The notes below the pieces were generated by a model, which saw nothing but the letters and a program-made list of their open reading frames with translations, did no database searches and had not been told where the DNA came from. DNA of 64,000 bases, from assembly GCF_011927665.1 (NCBI RefSeq), contig NZ_JAATJA010000001.1:1-64000 (forward strand), in the 5' to 3' direction. The DNA is from Desulfobaculum xiamenense (GTDB lineage: Bacteria > Desulfobacterota > Desulfovibrionia > Desulfovibrionales > Desulfovibrionaceae). This document shows positions 26,337 to 35,448 of this stretch, in pieces. Position 1 is the first letter of the stretch. Each line of letters opens with the position of its first letter. A program made the position numbers and the translations under genes.

Positions 26337-26479
26337 GGTGGACTCCCTCTTCCGTATCGTTCGTTCCGGCGCTGGCCGGAGGGCATTGTCTGTTCGCGGA
26401 TGGTCGTTTCAGTGTGTGGTGACGTCCGTGAAGGAATCTGTCGCCCGCCGGGGGCGTCATGTCAATCCCGGTGCCGCCG

Positions 26480-27085
26480 TCAGCTTGGTAGCCGGTGGTT
26501 TTCCACCTGTCGCAGCATGGCGAGATCGGCCGGGAAGTTGATGTTGAAGAAGACGGCGGCTTCGCTGCGCGAGTAGGGCACGTGGTGGCGAAGCTCCGGC
26601 GGGATGGCCCGGCTGAGTTTGTAGATGCCGTCGCGCATGGCCTGCTCCAGCAGCGGTATGGCCTGTGGCGTGTACACGGACACCAGCGACTCGATGTAGC
26701 CGGTTTCCTCCTGACGGAAGGTGGTCATCACCGCATGTGGCGGGCGTTGCGCCTCGGCCGCCAGCAGGCGCGCCACGGTCGGGGCGTCGAGCATGGGCAG
26801 GTCGCAAGCGAGTACCAGCAGTGGACGGCCAAAGGCGCGAAGGCCTGTGAGGATGCCGCCCATGGGGCCAACTCCGGCCGTGTCGTCCGGTAGCCACGGG
26901 GCGCAGACGCCGAGTTCCGCCGGGTCGCGGCCCGAGACGCAGACCTCGCGGCACAGGCTGCCCGCCAGCTCGATCATGCGCGAGAGCATGGTCTTCCCCG
27001 AGAAGTGTAGCCCGACCTTGTCCAGCCCCAACCGGGTGCTCTTGCCGCCAGCGAGGACCAGCGCGGGAATGTCGCATTGCGTCAT
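26480..27085 (-). CDS. mobA: molybdenum cofactor guanylyltransferase MobA
   Basis: Nucleotidyltransferase of 201 residues with the MobA signature LVLAGGKSTRLGLDKV (GTP-binding), a VGPMGGILTGL stretch and LACDLPML (metal-binding Asp). It attaches GMP to Mo/W-molybdopterin to give the guanine dinucleotide form needed by FdhA. Its ATG overlaps the fdhD stop (ATGA), and GGAGGCAGGCC is inside the end of fdhD, so the two are translationally coupled. Confidence 0.93.
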   Translation of the reverse strand: MTQCDIPALVLAGGKSTRLGLDKVGLHFSGKTMLSRMIELAGSLCREVCVSGRDPAELGVCAPWLPDDTAGVGPMGGILTGLRAFGRPLLVLACDLPMLDAPTVARLLAAEAQRPPHAVMTTFRQEETGYIESLVSVYTPQAIPLLEQAMRDGIYKLSRAIPPELRHHVPYSRSEAAVFFNINFPADLAMLRQVENHRLPS

Positions 27086-27843
27086 GGCCTGCCTCCGGGG
27101 TGTTGCGGGTCGAGGATGCGGCCCGCCGGGTCCGTGAAGACCGTGAAGCGTATCTCGCGGGCGAATCCCGCCAGCGCCATGCCTGCCGTGCGCGCGGTAG
27201 CGAGGCCAGAGGTGGTTACCGCGCTACGGCTGACCATGGCCGCAAAGCCGCAGGCCGTGGCCTTGTGCACCAGCGAAGCCGTGGCCCGTGCCGAGACGAA
27301 GAGAAACATGCCGTCGAGGCGGGTGGCGTTTTCCACGCTCCAGCCCGCGAGGCGGTCGATGCAGTTGTGCCTGCCGATGTCCTCGGCCTGCGCGACGAAG
27401 GCCTGCGTGGCCGGATTCCAGACCGCCGCGCGGTGGAAACATCCCGTGGCCTCCCAGCGCCCTTCGCCCGCGATGAATTCCGTCATGCACGCGAGGATGC
27501 GTTCGGCATCGACGGATGCGGGCGGCGCATCGGCAAGCCGTCGCGTGTCCGAAACGGGGGCGAGCGTCCACTCGTCACCATTGCGGGCGGTCACGTGCGG
27601 CATTTCTCCCGGGGCACACAGCTCCAGCATGGCGTGCCCGAGGGCCAGTCTCGACAGATTCTCCGGAAAGGCCAGCAGGCGGACGGCGGGCCGGTCCGGC
27701 CAGCGAAGACACAATTCGGCCTCCGGCGTGACGACGTCCGTGAAGTCGCGCCATGCGCCGTTTTTGAATTGTCGGCAGGCCACTTCGTGCAGCCCGGAGC
27801 CTTCCCGTTCCATTTGTGCGTGTGTGGAAGAATGCGAGGGCAT
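27082..27843 (-). CDS. fdhD: formate dehydrogenase accessory sulfurtransferase FdhD, unusual Cys motif
   Basis: FdhD moves sulfur from IscS to the Mo/W cofactor before insertion into FdhA. The 253-residue protein has the family segments ATGCFHRAAVWN, DIGRHNCIDRLAG and the TTSGLATARTAGM region. The CxxC pair of E. coli FdhD (Cys121/Cys124, in a GCGxCG-like motif) is not evident: the matching loop reads RRLADAPPASVDAE. Single cysteines elsewhere (ACMTEF, ATGCF, HNC) might take over. The cluster order fdhE-fdhD-mobA supports the call. Confidence 0.9.
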   Translation of the reverse strand: MPSHSSTHAQMEREGSGLHEVACRQFKNGAWRDFTDVVTPEAELCLRWPDRPAVRLLAFPENLSRLALGHAMLELCAPGEMPHVTARNGDEWTLAPVSDTRRLADAPPASVDAERILACMTEFIAGEGRWEATGCFHRAAVWNPATQAFVAQAEDIGRHNCIDRLAGWSVENATRLDGMFLFVSARATASLVHKATACGFAAMVSRSAVTTSGLATARTAGMALAGFAREIRFTVFTDPAGRILDPQHPGGRP

Positions 27844-27858
27844 GCCGTTGTCTCCGGT

Positions 27859-28737
27859 TCAGAAGCCGAGGCTGGACAGCGTGGGGCGCGTGTAGCCTTC
27901 CTCCGCAGCCAAAAGGTCTAGCGTCAGCGAATCGAGATCGTCGATGAGCGGCATGGTCTTGCGATCCATCGCCCGGAAGTCCGCGCACTTGATGTACATC
28001 TTGCACGAGTCGCAGACGTCGACCCGGTAGCCGTCCTCGCCCTCCGCCGTGAAGTAGGCCAGCTTTTCCATGTCGTCCTCGCCGCAGAAGGGGCAGCTCA
28101 ACCGGGCGATGCGGTAGGTGGTCTGGCAGAAGGAGCAGGTGGCGTGGCGGAACCCTTCCTTGCCGCGAAGCTCCGTTATGAAGGGCAGACTCCCGCAAAC
28201 CGGGCAGGGGCCAGGCGCATGGCTGATTTCGAGGTCCATGCCCTCGGCGGCCTGTTCGGCGGCCTCGTTCAGCCCCGGAGCCATGGAGGACTGGATGAGG
28301 AATTTCATGCAGTTCGGAGCCTTGGGTGTCTTTTCCGCCCAGAGCGCGAAGCGGGATTCGTCGTCGGCGAGGCGGGCGGAGAACAGGGAGCCGAGGTCGA
28401 GGTCCGTGCGCGAATCCCGGATGAGGCGGGCGGCGTCGGCCAGTGGACCGGAAAGGGGAAGAAGGAGCGCGATGAATTCGTCGAAGAGGCGGGCGGACAG
28501 TTCCGCGTCGAAGGGGAAGCGCTCCCGCAGGAGCAGGGGAATGCCCGGACCACGCTGTTCTGGCGGGGTGAGCATGTCTTCCGTGACGCGGACGTTCGCC
28601 TCGGCGCGTGCGGTTATTTGCCGCTGGTGGACATCGTGGACGAGGTTCGCGAGAACGTCGGGGATGTGGGTCCTTTCACGCAGCAGTCGGAACCGGATAT
28701 CGAGCAGTCTGAGTCGTGCTTGCGGATCGAATGGCAT
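27859..28737 (-). CDS. fdhE: formate dehydrogenase accessory protein FdhE
   Basis: FdhE (292 aa from the ATG at 28737) assists maturation of respiratory formate dehydrogenases, probably by binding the apo-catalytic subunit. Its diagnostic cysteine pairs are present: PCPVCGSLP, CSFCQTTYRIARLSCPFCG and CDSCKMYIK, forming rubredoxin-like metal sites. An upstream frame start at 28815 would add a non-family extension, so I prefer 28737, though its SD is weak (GGTGAT). It is first in the minus-strand fdh operon and divergent from tupA. Confidence 0.9.
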   Translation of the reverse strand: MPFDPQARLRLLDIRFRLLRERTHIPDVLANLVHDVHQRQITARAEANVRVTEDMLTPPEQRGPGIPLLLRERFPFDAELSARLFDEFIALLLPLSGPLADAARLIRDSRTDLDLGSLFSARLADDESRFALWAEKTPKAPNCMKFLIQSSMAPGLNEAAEQAAEGMDLEISHAPGPCPVCGSLPFITELRGKEGFRHATCSFCQTTYRIARLSCPFCGEDDMEKLAYFTAEGEDGYRVDVCDSCKMYIKCADFRAMDRKTMPLIDDLDSLTLDLLAAEEGYTRPTLSSLGF

Positions 28738-29012
28738 TGTCGGATCACCTGCGCGGAGGCGGTTGTAAGATTGAATTTCCTCAACACAATACACTTTTTC
28801 GATGGAAAAGACCAATACCTCATCAACACTCTGAATTTTAATATGAAAAGAGTGGCGTTCGAGGGAAAATCGTCATGATGGCTGGTGCCAAACCTTGCGC
28901 ATATCTCTCTGAGGTGGACTTTGGCTTCGCAAGTCAATACAGGTAGTCATATAAGTAGAGCTTTCAAGTAGGTTTTAAAAACGGAAAATAACGACCAGAA
29001 AGGAGTGGAAAG

Positions 29013-29843
29013 GTGAAAAAACGACTGCTGCTCATTCTCGCTTTGGTGCTCGTATCCGCTCTGTCGCTGCCCGTGCTGGCGCAGGCGCAGACCCCCGTTC
29101 TGATGATGGCCACGACCACCAGCACCGACAACACGGGCTTGCTCGACGTGCTGGCTCCCGTCTTCCAGCAGGAGACGGGCATTGAACTGCGCTGGACCGC
29201 CGTGGGAACCGGCAAGGCCCTCGCCATGGGGCGCAACTGCGACGTGGACGTGCTGCTCGTGCACGCTCCGGCGGCGGAGAAACAGTTCGTGGATGAGGGA
29301 TACGGCGTGGACCGCACCGAGATCATGTACAACGATTTCGTGATCATCGGCCCCGAGAGCGACCCCGCAGGCGTGCGCGGCCGTACTGTCGTTGAGTCCA
29401 TGAAGACCATCGCGGAGAAGAAGATCGACTTCGTCAGCCGTGGCGACAACTCCGGCACCCACAAGAAGGAGCTTTCCCTGTGGAAGGCCGCCGGAATGGC
29501 CGTGCCCGACAAGGCTCCGTGGTACGTGCAGACCGGTCAGGGCATGATCTCCACCATCAACGTCGCGGCCGAGCGCAATGGTTACACCATGACTGACCGT
29601 GGCACCTACATCAAGTACGAGGCCACCAACAACGGCGACGCCCCGTTGAAAATCATCGTGGAAGGCGATAAGGCTCTGTTCAACCAGTACAGCGTGCTGT
29701 GTGTGAATCCCGAGAAGTGCGCCAAGGTCAAGTACGACCTCGCCACCCGTTTCCGGGAGTGGATGGCTTCCGCCCCCACCCAGCAGCGCATCGCCGAGTT
29801 CCGCCTGCTCGGCAAGCAGCTCTTCACCCCCAACGCCCGCTAG
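29013..29843 (+). CDS. tupA: tungstate ABC transporter substrate-binding protein TupA
   Basis: A signal peptide (about 1-25) precedes the TupA motif MATTTSTDNTGLLDVL, whose Thr/Ser residues bind tungstate, and VSRGDNSGTHKKE later in the protein. TupA binds tungstate with high affinity in the periplasm, and W is used by many Desulfovibrio formate dehydrogenases. The start is GTG, after AAAGGAGTGGAAAG. A strong hairpin and T tract lie between tupA and tupB, which would make tupA transcripts more abundant than tupBC, normal for a binding protein. Divergent from fdhE across about 275 bases. Confidence 0.95.
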   Translation: MKKRLLLILALVLVSALSLPVLAQAQTPVLMMATTTSTDNTGLLDVLAPVFQQETGIELRWTAVGTGKALAMGRNCDVDVLLVHAPAAEKQFVDEGYGVDRTEIMYNDFVIIGPESDPAGVRGRTVVESMKTIAEKKIDFVSRGDNSGTHKKELSLWKAAGMAVPDKAPWYVQTGQGMISTINVAAERNGYTMTDRGTYIKYEATNNGDAPLKIIVEGDKALFNQYSVLCVNPEKCAKVKYDLATRFREWMASAPTQQRIAEFRLLGKQLFTPNAR

Positions 29844-29878
29844 TCGGACGCGGTAGAGAGCACATCGACCGAATCGAC

Positions 29879-29914
29879 GGCCGGGCGGCGCAGTGCGCGG
29901 CCCGGCCTTTTTTT
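29879..29914 (+). terminator. terminator/attenuator between tupA and tupB
   Basis: GGCCGGGC pairs with GCCCGGCC around a GC-rich loop, followed by seven T. Because tupBC continue downstream, it should act as a partial terminator. Confidence 0.88.
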
Positions 29915-29959
29915 CGCCAGAACCCCGTGCCGGTTTTTCCCGGACGCCTACGGAGAACC

Positions 29960-30661
29960 ATGGATTACCTTCTGGACGGACTTGTCAGGGCCTTCGTGCT
30001 CCTCTTCTCCCTCGATCCCGAGACCTATTCCGCCATCAGGACCACGGTCGTCGTGTCGTCGCTGTCCATTGCGGGCAGCATGATCCTTGGCGCGCCGCTG
30101 GGCTTTCTGCTCGGGCACTCCACGTTTCCCGGCAAGCGCGGGGTGCGTATGGTGGTGGACACGCTTTTGTCCTTTCCCACGGTGGTCATCGGGCTTCTGG
30201 TCTATGCCATGCTGTCGCGTCGCGGTCCGTTCGGCGAATTGGAACTGCTGTTCACGCTGCCGGGCATCGCGTTGGGGCAGGTGATGCTCGGGCTGCCCAT
30301 CGTCGTAGCCATGACCGCCACGGCCGTGGAGAACATGGACCGGCGATTGCGGCTGACGCTGGAGACCCTTGGCGCGTCGCCCCGACAGGTGCTGGCCACC
30401 ACCCTCTGGGAGGCGCGCTATCATCTCGCGTTGGCGGCGGTGGCCGCGTACGGGCGCATCGTGTCCGAGGTGGGCATTTCGATGATGGTCGGCGGGAACA
30501 TCAAGTGGCACACCCGCACTATTACCACGGCCATCGCGCTGGAGACGGGCAAGGGGCAGTTCGCCATGGGCATTGCCCTCGGGCTGGTGCTCCTGTTCAT
30601 CGCCTTCGGCGTCAACCTTTCCGTTTCCGGCCTGCGACGGCTAGCGGAGTACGACCGATGA
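29960..30661 (+). CDS. tupB: tungstate ABC transporter permease TupB
   Basis: This 233-residue permease has several membrane helices and the EAA-type loop (ETLGASPRQVLATTLWEARYHLALA). TupB forms the channel with TupA and TupC. The ATG at 29960 is preceded by CGGAGAACC. It overlaps tupC by 4 bases (ATGA). Confidence 0.92.
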   Translation: MDYLLDGLVRAFVLLFSLDPETYSAIRTTVVVSSLSIAGSMILGAPLGFLLGHSTFPGKRGVRMVVDTLLSFPTVVIGLLVYAMLSRRGPFGELELLFTLPGIALGQVMLGLPIVVAMTATAVENMDRRLRLTLETLGASPRQVLATTLWEARYHLALAAVAAYGRIVSEVGISMMVGGNIKWHTRTITTAIALETGKGQFAMGIALGLVLLFIAFGVNLSVSGLRRLAEYDR

Positions 30662-31305
30662 GCGCCATCTACGAACTGGACAACGTGCGGCAGGTGTACG
30701 CCGGGCGCACCGTGCTCGACGTGGAATCGCTTCGCATCGGCGAGCGCCGCATCGTGGGCGTGGCCGGTCCCAACGGCAGCGGCAAGTCGACCCTTATGCG
30801 TATTCTGGCCTTTCTGGAGCGCCCGGAGCGCGGGACGATCCGATTCGCCGGGCAGGTGTGCGCGGAAAATGGCAACGGCGTGCGGCGCAAGGTGACCCTG
30901 CTGACGCAGGAGCCGTATCTCCTCAAGCGCTCCGTGGAGGGCAACGTGGCCTATGGGCTTGCCGTTCGCGGCGAGCCGCACGATGCCGAGCGCGTGGGGC
31001 GTGCGTTGGACATGGTGGGCCTTGCTCCAGAGAAGTTCCTGCGCCGAAGCTGGCGGGAGCTTTCCGGCGGCGAGGCGCAACGTGTGGCCCTTGCCGCGCG
31101 GCTCGTGCTGCGGCCCCGCGTGCTGCTGCTCGACGAGCCGACGGCCAGCCTCGACGAGGAGAGCGCGAAGCGCATCATGGGCGCGGCGCAGGCCGCGCGC
31201 GACGACTGGGGCGCGACCATCGTCGTGGTCAGCCATGATCGCGATTGGCTGGGCGAGGTGGCCGACGAGACCATCCGCATGCGCGAGGGACGCATCGTGA
31301 GCTAG
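30658..31305 (+). CDS. tupC: tungstate ABC transporter ATP-binding protein TupC
   Basis: The 215-residue ATPase shows Walker A (GPNGSGKST), the Q loop, signature LSGGEAQRVALAARL, Walker B LLLDEPTASLD and the H switch (VVVSHD). It is short and has no C-terminal TOBE domain, as is usual for TupC and unlike the ModC/WtpC at 33412. It powers uptake via TupB, and its start overlaps the tupB stop. Confidence 0.93.
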   Translation: MSAIYELDNVRQVYAGRTVLDVESLRIGERRIVGVAGPNGSGKSTLMRILAFLERPERGTIRFAGQVCAENGNGVRRKVTLLTQEPYLLKRSVEGNVAYGLAVRGEPHDAERVGRALDMVGLAPEKFLRRSWRELSGGEAQRVALAARLVLRPRVLLLDEPTASLDEESAKRIMGAAQAARDDWGATIVVVSHDRDWLGEVADETIRMREGRIVS

Positions 31306-31347
31306 TTTCCCCTTTCGTTTTCAGGACAGCCGGTACTGTGAAGCATG

Positions 31348-31384
31348 AAGCCGCACCGCGTTTCAAAACGCGATGCGGCTTTTG
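31348..31384 (+). terminator. rho-independent terminator after tupC
   Basis: AAGCCGCA (31348-31355) pairs with TGCGGCTT (31374-31381), with an inner CGCG hairpin, followed by TTTG. Confidence 0.8.
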
Positions 31385-31472
31385 TATGTCCGAGGACCTG
31401 TGTGTCGGAATCGGTCTGTTTGGGTGTGTTTTGGCGATGATGATCCCAACGCTATGAATTCGAACGAAAAAT

Positions 31473-31502
31473 TTGACCGTGGATTCGCTGGAGTGCTATG
31501 CC
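31473..31502 (+). promoter_or_regulatory. putative promoter of the wtp/mod operon
   Basis: TTGACC (31473-31478), 18-base spacer, TATGCC (31497-31502), about 77 bases before the GTG of the binding-protein gene. Confidence 0.35.
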
Positions 31503-31578
31503 GATGAGGCCCTTTGCGTCGTATGTGGCGCATGGGTTCCGCAAACCGGCAAGCATGAGAAAGCACAAGGAGTCACAC

Positions 31579-32565
31579 GTGAAATTCGTAGCCGCTCGTA
31601 TCCTTTGTGTCGCCGCGCTGGCGGCGTTCACCGTTGCGATGGCAGCCCCCGCAGCGTTCGCCGAGCCGAAGGGCCAGTTGATCATCTTCCATGCGGGCAG
31701 TCTGTCCGTGCCCTTCAAGGCCATGGAGCAGGAGTTCGAAGCCCGCTATCCCGGCGTGGATGTCCTGCGCGAGGCCGGTGGCAGCACCAAGCTCGCGCGG
31801 ATGATTTCCGAGCTGGGCAAGCCCGCCGACATCATGGCCTCCGCCGACTTCGTCGTTATCGACAAGACTCTCGTACCCGGCTTCGCCGACGCCAACGTGC
31901 GCTTCGCCAGCAACCAGTTGGTGCTGTGCTACACGGACAAGAGCCGCTATGCCTCGGAGATCACCCCCGAGAACTGGATGGACATCCTCCTGCGCAAGGA
32001 CGTGGTGTGGGGACATTCCGATCCCAACCTCGACCCCTGCGGCTACCGCAGCGTGATGGTGCTTCAGCTCGCCGAGAAGTTCTACGGCCGCAAGGGGCTG
32101 TACGAGGCGCTGCTGGCCAACCGTCCGCAGGAGAACATCCGGCCCAAGTCCGTGGAACTGATTTCCCTGCTCGAAAGCGGCAACATGGACTACGCGTGGG
32201 AGTACCTCTCCGTGGCCGTCCAGCATGGCCTGAAGTATGTGGCCCTCAACGACCACATCAATCTTGGCAACTACAAGATGGACCCCTTCTACGCGCAGGC
32301 CGAGGTTGAGGTTACCGGCAAGAAGCCCGGAACCTTCATTACCCGCAAGGGCTCGTCCTGCACCTACGGCGTGACCATTCTGCGTGACGCTCCCAACCGT
32401 GAGGCTGCCGAGGCCTTCATGGCCTATCTGCTCGACCCCGAGGGAGGTCTGCGCATCCTGCGCGAGATGGGCCAGCCGCCGTTCATTCCCGCCCGCGTGC
32501 CCTCGCAGGAGATGAAGGACAAGCTTCCGGCGGGCATCGCCAAGCTGGTCGAGGTCCGCGATTAG
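31579..32565 (+). CDS. tungstate/molybdate-binding protein, WtpA/ModA type
   Basis: After a signal peptide (about 1-26) the mature protein opens with [22 protein letters not shown] and has [24 protein letters not shown], a pattern closer to archaeal WtpA than to E. coli ModA. WtpA-type proteins bind tungstate or molybdate in the periplasm with octahedral coordination. The GTG start at 31579 follows AAGGAGTCACAC; ATGs further upstream would extend the signal peptide. It is followed by permease and ATPase genes. It is distinct from TupA, so the cell has two oxyanion uptake systems. Confidence 0.88.
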   Translation: MKFVAARILCVAALAAFTVAMAAPAAFAEPKGQLIIFHAGSLSVPFKAMEQEFEARYPGVDVLREAGGSTKLARMISELGKPADIMASADFVVIDKTLVPGFADANVRFASNQLVLCYTDKSRYASEITPENWMDILLRKDVVWGHSDPNLDPCGYRSVMVLQLAEKFYGRKGLYEALLANRPQENIRPKSVELISLLESGNMDYAWEYLSVAVQHGLKYVALNDHINLGNYKMDPFYAQAEVEVTGKKPGTFITRKGSSCTYGVTILRDAPNREAAEAFMAYLLDPEGGLRILREMGQPPFIPARVPSQEMKDKLPAGIAKLVEVRD

Positions 32566-32572
32566 GTTTCCG

Positions 32573-33415
32573 ATGACCGACAAAGCAGCTTCATTCCCGT
32601 TCCGCCGGAAAGTGGGCGCGTATGCGCTCCCGCTTTCCGGCGGCGTGTTTCCATGGCTGTGCGGCGCGTGCGGCGCGGTGGTCATGGCCTTCATCCTGCT
32701 GCCGCTCTACGAGATGATCTCGCAGCCAAGCCTCGAAGCGCTGACCGAGGCCGCGAGCGATCCCGAAGTGCGCCAGTCCATACTGCTCTCGATATGGACG
32801 TCCGGGGCCGCCTCCGCCGCCGTGTTCGCGCTGGGGACGCCGCTGGCGTGGCTCCTCGCGCGGGCGTCGTTTCCGGGGCGCAAGCTTGTGGAGAGCGTCA
32901 TTGACCTGCCGATCATGCTGCCGCATCCGGTGGTGGGCATCGCGCTGTTGAGCATCGCCGGGCGCGGGCACTGGCTGGGTGATGCGCTGGGCGCGGCGGG
33001 GCTGCGCCTCATGGGCACATCCTTTGGCATTGTGGTGGTCATGGCCTTTGTGGGCTTGCCCTTTTACGTGAGCGCGGCCAAGAGCGGCTTCGAGGGCGTG
33101 CCCGCGCGGCTGGAAAACGTGTCGCGCAGTCTTGGTGCCGGGTGCGCGGCGACGTTTCTGCGCGTCACGGTTCCGCTGTGCTGGCGGCACATGCTGGCCG
33201 GGTTCATCATGTGCATGGCGCGGGCGGTGAGCGAGTTCGGGGCCATCATCATCGTCGCCTACCATCCCCGCGTGGCACCGGTGCTCATGTACGAGCGCTT
33301 CACGGCCTATGGTCTGCGCTATTCGCAGCCCGTGGCGGTGTGGCTCATCGCCGTGTGTCTCGTGCTGTTCCTGCTTCTGCGCGTGGTGACGCAGCCATCG
33401 AGGAGGGCCGCATGA
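32573..33415 (+). CDS. molybdate/tungstate ABC permease (ModB/WtpB)
   Basis: Several transmembrane helices and an EAA-loop equivalent (VSRSLGAGCAATFLRVTVPLCWRHML) mark a 280-residue ABC permease of the CysTW/ModB class. The gene starts 7 bases after the binding-protein stop and overlaps the ATPase gene, as expected in an operon. The partners are the binding protein at 31579 and the ATPase at 33412. Confidence 0.9.
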   Translation: MTDKAASFPFRRKVGAYALPLSGGVFPWLCGACGAVVMAFILLPLYEMISQPSLEALTEAASDPEVRQSILLSIWTSGAASAAVFALGTPLAWLLARASFPGRKLVESVIDLPIMLPHPVVGIALLSIAGRGHWLGDALGAAGLRLMGTSFGIVVVMAFVGLPFYVSAAKSGFEGVPARLENVSRSLGAGCAATFLRVTVPLCWRHMLAGFIMCMARAVSEFGAIIIVAYHPRVAPVLMYERFTAYGLRYSQPVAVWLIAVCLVLFLLLRVVTQPSRRAA

Positions 33416-34449
33416 TCCGTATGGAGCATCTGGATATCGTCCTGCCGGGCTTTTGCGTGCGCGACGTGAATCTGGACGTGGCGGATGGCGAGTTCTTCGC
33501 CCTTATCGGGCCGACTGGGTCGGGCAAGTCGCTGGTGCTGGAGTCCGTGGCCGGGCTGGTGCCGCAGGCGCGCGGGCGCATCACCGTGGCCGGGCGCGAC
33601 GTGACGGCCCTGCCGCCAGAGCGGCGCGGCGTGGGCATCGTCTATCAGGACAACGCGCTGTTCCCGCATCTGTCGGTCATGGAGAACATCACCTATGGCC
33701 TGCGCTATCACCGCCTTGCCGGTGACGAGGCCGCGCGGCGCGTAGAGTGGCTGGTGGATGTCCTCGGCCTGTCGCGCATTCGTGAGCGGGGTGTGTGCAA
33801 TCTTTCCGGCGGCGAGCAGCAGCGCGTGTCGCTGGCGCGGGCCTTGGCCGTGAATCCGCCCGTGCTGCTTCTCGACGAACCGCTTTCCGCGCTGGACCCC
33901 AACTTTCGCGAGGAGATTCGCGCTCTGCTCAAGACCCTGCACGCCGAACTTGGGACCACGTTCTTCATGGTCACGCATGACTTTGCCGAGGCGCTGTTCC
34001 TCGCCGAGCGGGTGGGCGTCCTTCGTGATGGGGCGCTTGAGCAGGTGGGACCGGTGCGCGATGTGTTCTGCCGTCCTCGGACGCCTTTCGTGGCGGAGTT
34101 CGTGGGCATGAAGAATGTGTTCGAGGCGCATTTCGCACCGGGGGAGGCCGTGTTCCACGGGCTGCGCTGTCCGTTGCCGCATCCCGTGGCCGATGGATGC
34201 GGCCATGTGGCGCTACGGCCCGAGGACCTCGTGCTTTCGCGCGACGGTGGCATTCCCGATCATTACGTGCGTTATGAGGGAAACGTGCGCACCGTGTGCG
34301 ACCTCGGTTTCGTGTACGAGGTCGCCGTGCGTTGCGGCAGTGCGGATTTTCGAGCACTCATGGACCGGCGCAGTCTCATGGAATCCGACATCCGCAGTGG
34401 CGACGCGGTGAGCGTGGGCTTCTCCGCCGGGGCCGTGCATGCATTCTGA
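33412..34449 (+). CDS. molybdate/tungstate ABC ATPase with C-terminal domain (ModC/WtpC)
   Basis: A 345-residue ATPase with Walker A GPTGSGKS, signature LSGGEQQRVSLARAL, Walker B LLLDEPLSALDPN and H switch MVTHDF. The C-terminal ~110 residues (from about 230) form a TOBE/MOP-like regulatory domain, typical of ModC and absent from TupC. ATG overlaps the permease stop (ATGA). Confidence 0.92.
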   Translation: MIRMEHLDIVLPGFCVRDVNLDVADGEFFALIGPTGSGKSLVLESVAGLVPQARGRITVAGRDVTALPPERRGVGIVYQDNALFPHLSVMENITYGLRYHRLAGDEAARRVEWLVDVLGLSRIRERGVCNLSGGEQQRVSLARALAVNPPVLLLDEPLSALDPNFREEIRALLKTLHAELGTTFFMVTHDFAEALFLAERVGVLRDGALEQVGPVRDVFCRPRTPFVAEFVGMKNVFEAHFAPGEAVFHGLRCPLPHPVADGCGHVALRPEDLVLSRDGGIPDHYVRYEGNVRTVCDLGFVYEVAVRCGSADFRALMDRRSLMESDIRSGDAVSVGFSAGAVHAF

Positions 34450-34545
34450 TGCATAACCGTTCGGAATCGCTGGCGGGTGTTGCCTTGTGCCGGTGTTCCC
34501 GGTACAGGTTCGGAAAGTCTTGAACCGCAAGCGGGAGAATCACGC

Positions 34546-35247
34546 ATGATTGCTGTAAGCATTGTGGGATACAAGGACACGGGCAAGACCACCCTTGCGG
34601 TGGCCCTTGGCGAGGAACTGAAGAGCCGCGGCGTGCGCGTGGCGGCTGCGAAGTTCACGCATCACGGCCTCGACGGCGCGGACACGGACACCGACCGCCT
34701 GCGCGAAACCTACGGCGTGTGTGCCGGGCTGAGCGACAGCGGCGCTGCGTTGTTCTGGAAAGGCAAGCGCTATCTGCCCGACATTGCACCACTCCTGGAC
34801 TGCGACGTGCTGGTGGTCGAGGGCGGCAAGAGCCTCGGCTGGCTGCCGCGCGTTATGCTCCTGCGCAGCATCGCCGACGCCGGGGCGCTGGATCAGGGCC
34901 TTGCGCTGGCGAGCTACGGCACTATCGCCGTTCCGGACATGACCAACGTCACGGACGTGGTCACGCTGGCGGATCTGGTGCTGGCGCGGGGCTTCGCTCT
35001 GCCAGGGCTGGATTGTGGGTCCTGTGGCCGCAAGGACTGCGCCGCCCTTGCCCGCGAGATCGTGGAGGGCAAGGCCACGCCCGATCAGTGCCGCGCCCGC
35101 AAGGGCAGCGTCTCCGTGAGCGTCGGCGGCGTGCCGGTGCCCATGAACGGTTTCGTCAGCGATCTCTTTTCCGGTGCCATCATGGGCATGCTGCGCCAAC
35201 TCAAGGGCGTCTCGTCCGGCGACGTGGAGATCACCATCAAGAGCTGA
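34546..35247 (+). CDS. MobB-like P-loop protein with C-terminal four-cysteine Fe-S domain
   Basis: The 233-residue protein starts with a MobB-type P loop (GYKDTGKTT, residues 8-16) and continues with FTHHGLDGADTDTDRLRE and VLVVEGGKSLGWLPR, as in MobB proteins that bind GTP and help MobA. Near the C-terminus is Cys157-x2-Cys160-x4-Cys165-x16-Cys182, fitting the PF04060-type four-cysteine Fe-S domain (CGSCGRKDC ... DQC). The combination is unusual. GCGGGAGAATCACGC precedes the ATG at 34546. Next to the W/Mo transporters, a cofactor-assembly or metal-handling role is plausible. Confidence 0.82.
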   Translation: MIAVSIVGYKDTGKTTLAVALGEELKSRGVRVAAAKFTHHGLDGADTDTDRLRETYGVCAGLSDSGAALFWKGKRYLPDIAPLLDCDVLVVEGGKSLGWLPRVMLLRSIADAGALDQGLALASYGTIAVPDMTNVTDVVTLADLVLARGFALPGLDCGSCGRKDCAALAREIVEGKATPDQCRARKGSVSVSVGGVPVPMNGFVSDLFSGAIMGMLRQLKGVSSGDVEITIKS

Positions 35248-35274
35248 CGCTTCATTGTTTTTTTGTCGTTTCGC

Positions 35275-35315
35275 CCAAAGAAAAAGCCCCGGTTGTGCCG
35301 GGGCTTTTCCTTTGG
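35275..35315 (+). terminator. rho-independent terminator after the mobB-like gene
   Basis: CCAAAGAAAAAGCCCCGG pairs with CCGGGGCTTTTCCTTTGG (short bulge), with TTTT inside the descending arm. Near-symmetric, so it may work on both strands. Confidence 0.85.
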
Positions 35316-35448
35316 AGGCAGACAAATGATATGGAAATCCCTCGGGCTGTACGCGTGGGGGATTTCTTTTTGTGACGGGTGGGATGCGCGGGGTAACGTT
35401 TTTCTGCCGAAGATTGCCTTTGCCTGCGGGAATTCATACTCTTCGCGC

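Noticed and set aside
26337-26479. Moco riboswitch before moaA
   Set aside because: The region is short and I could not draw the conserved riboswitch core by eye.
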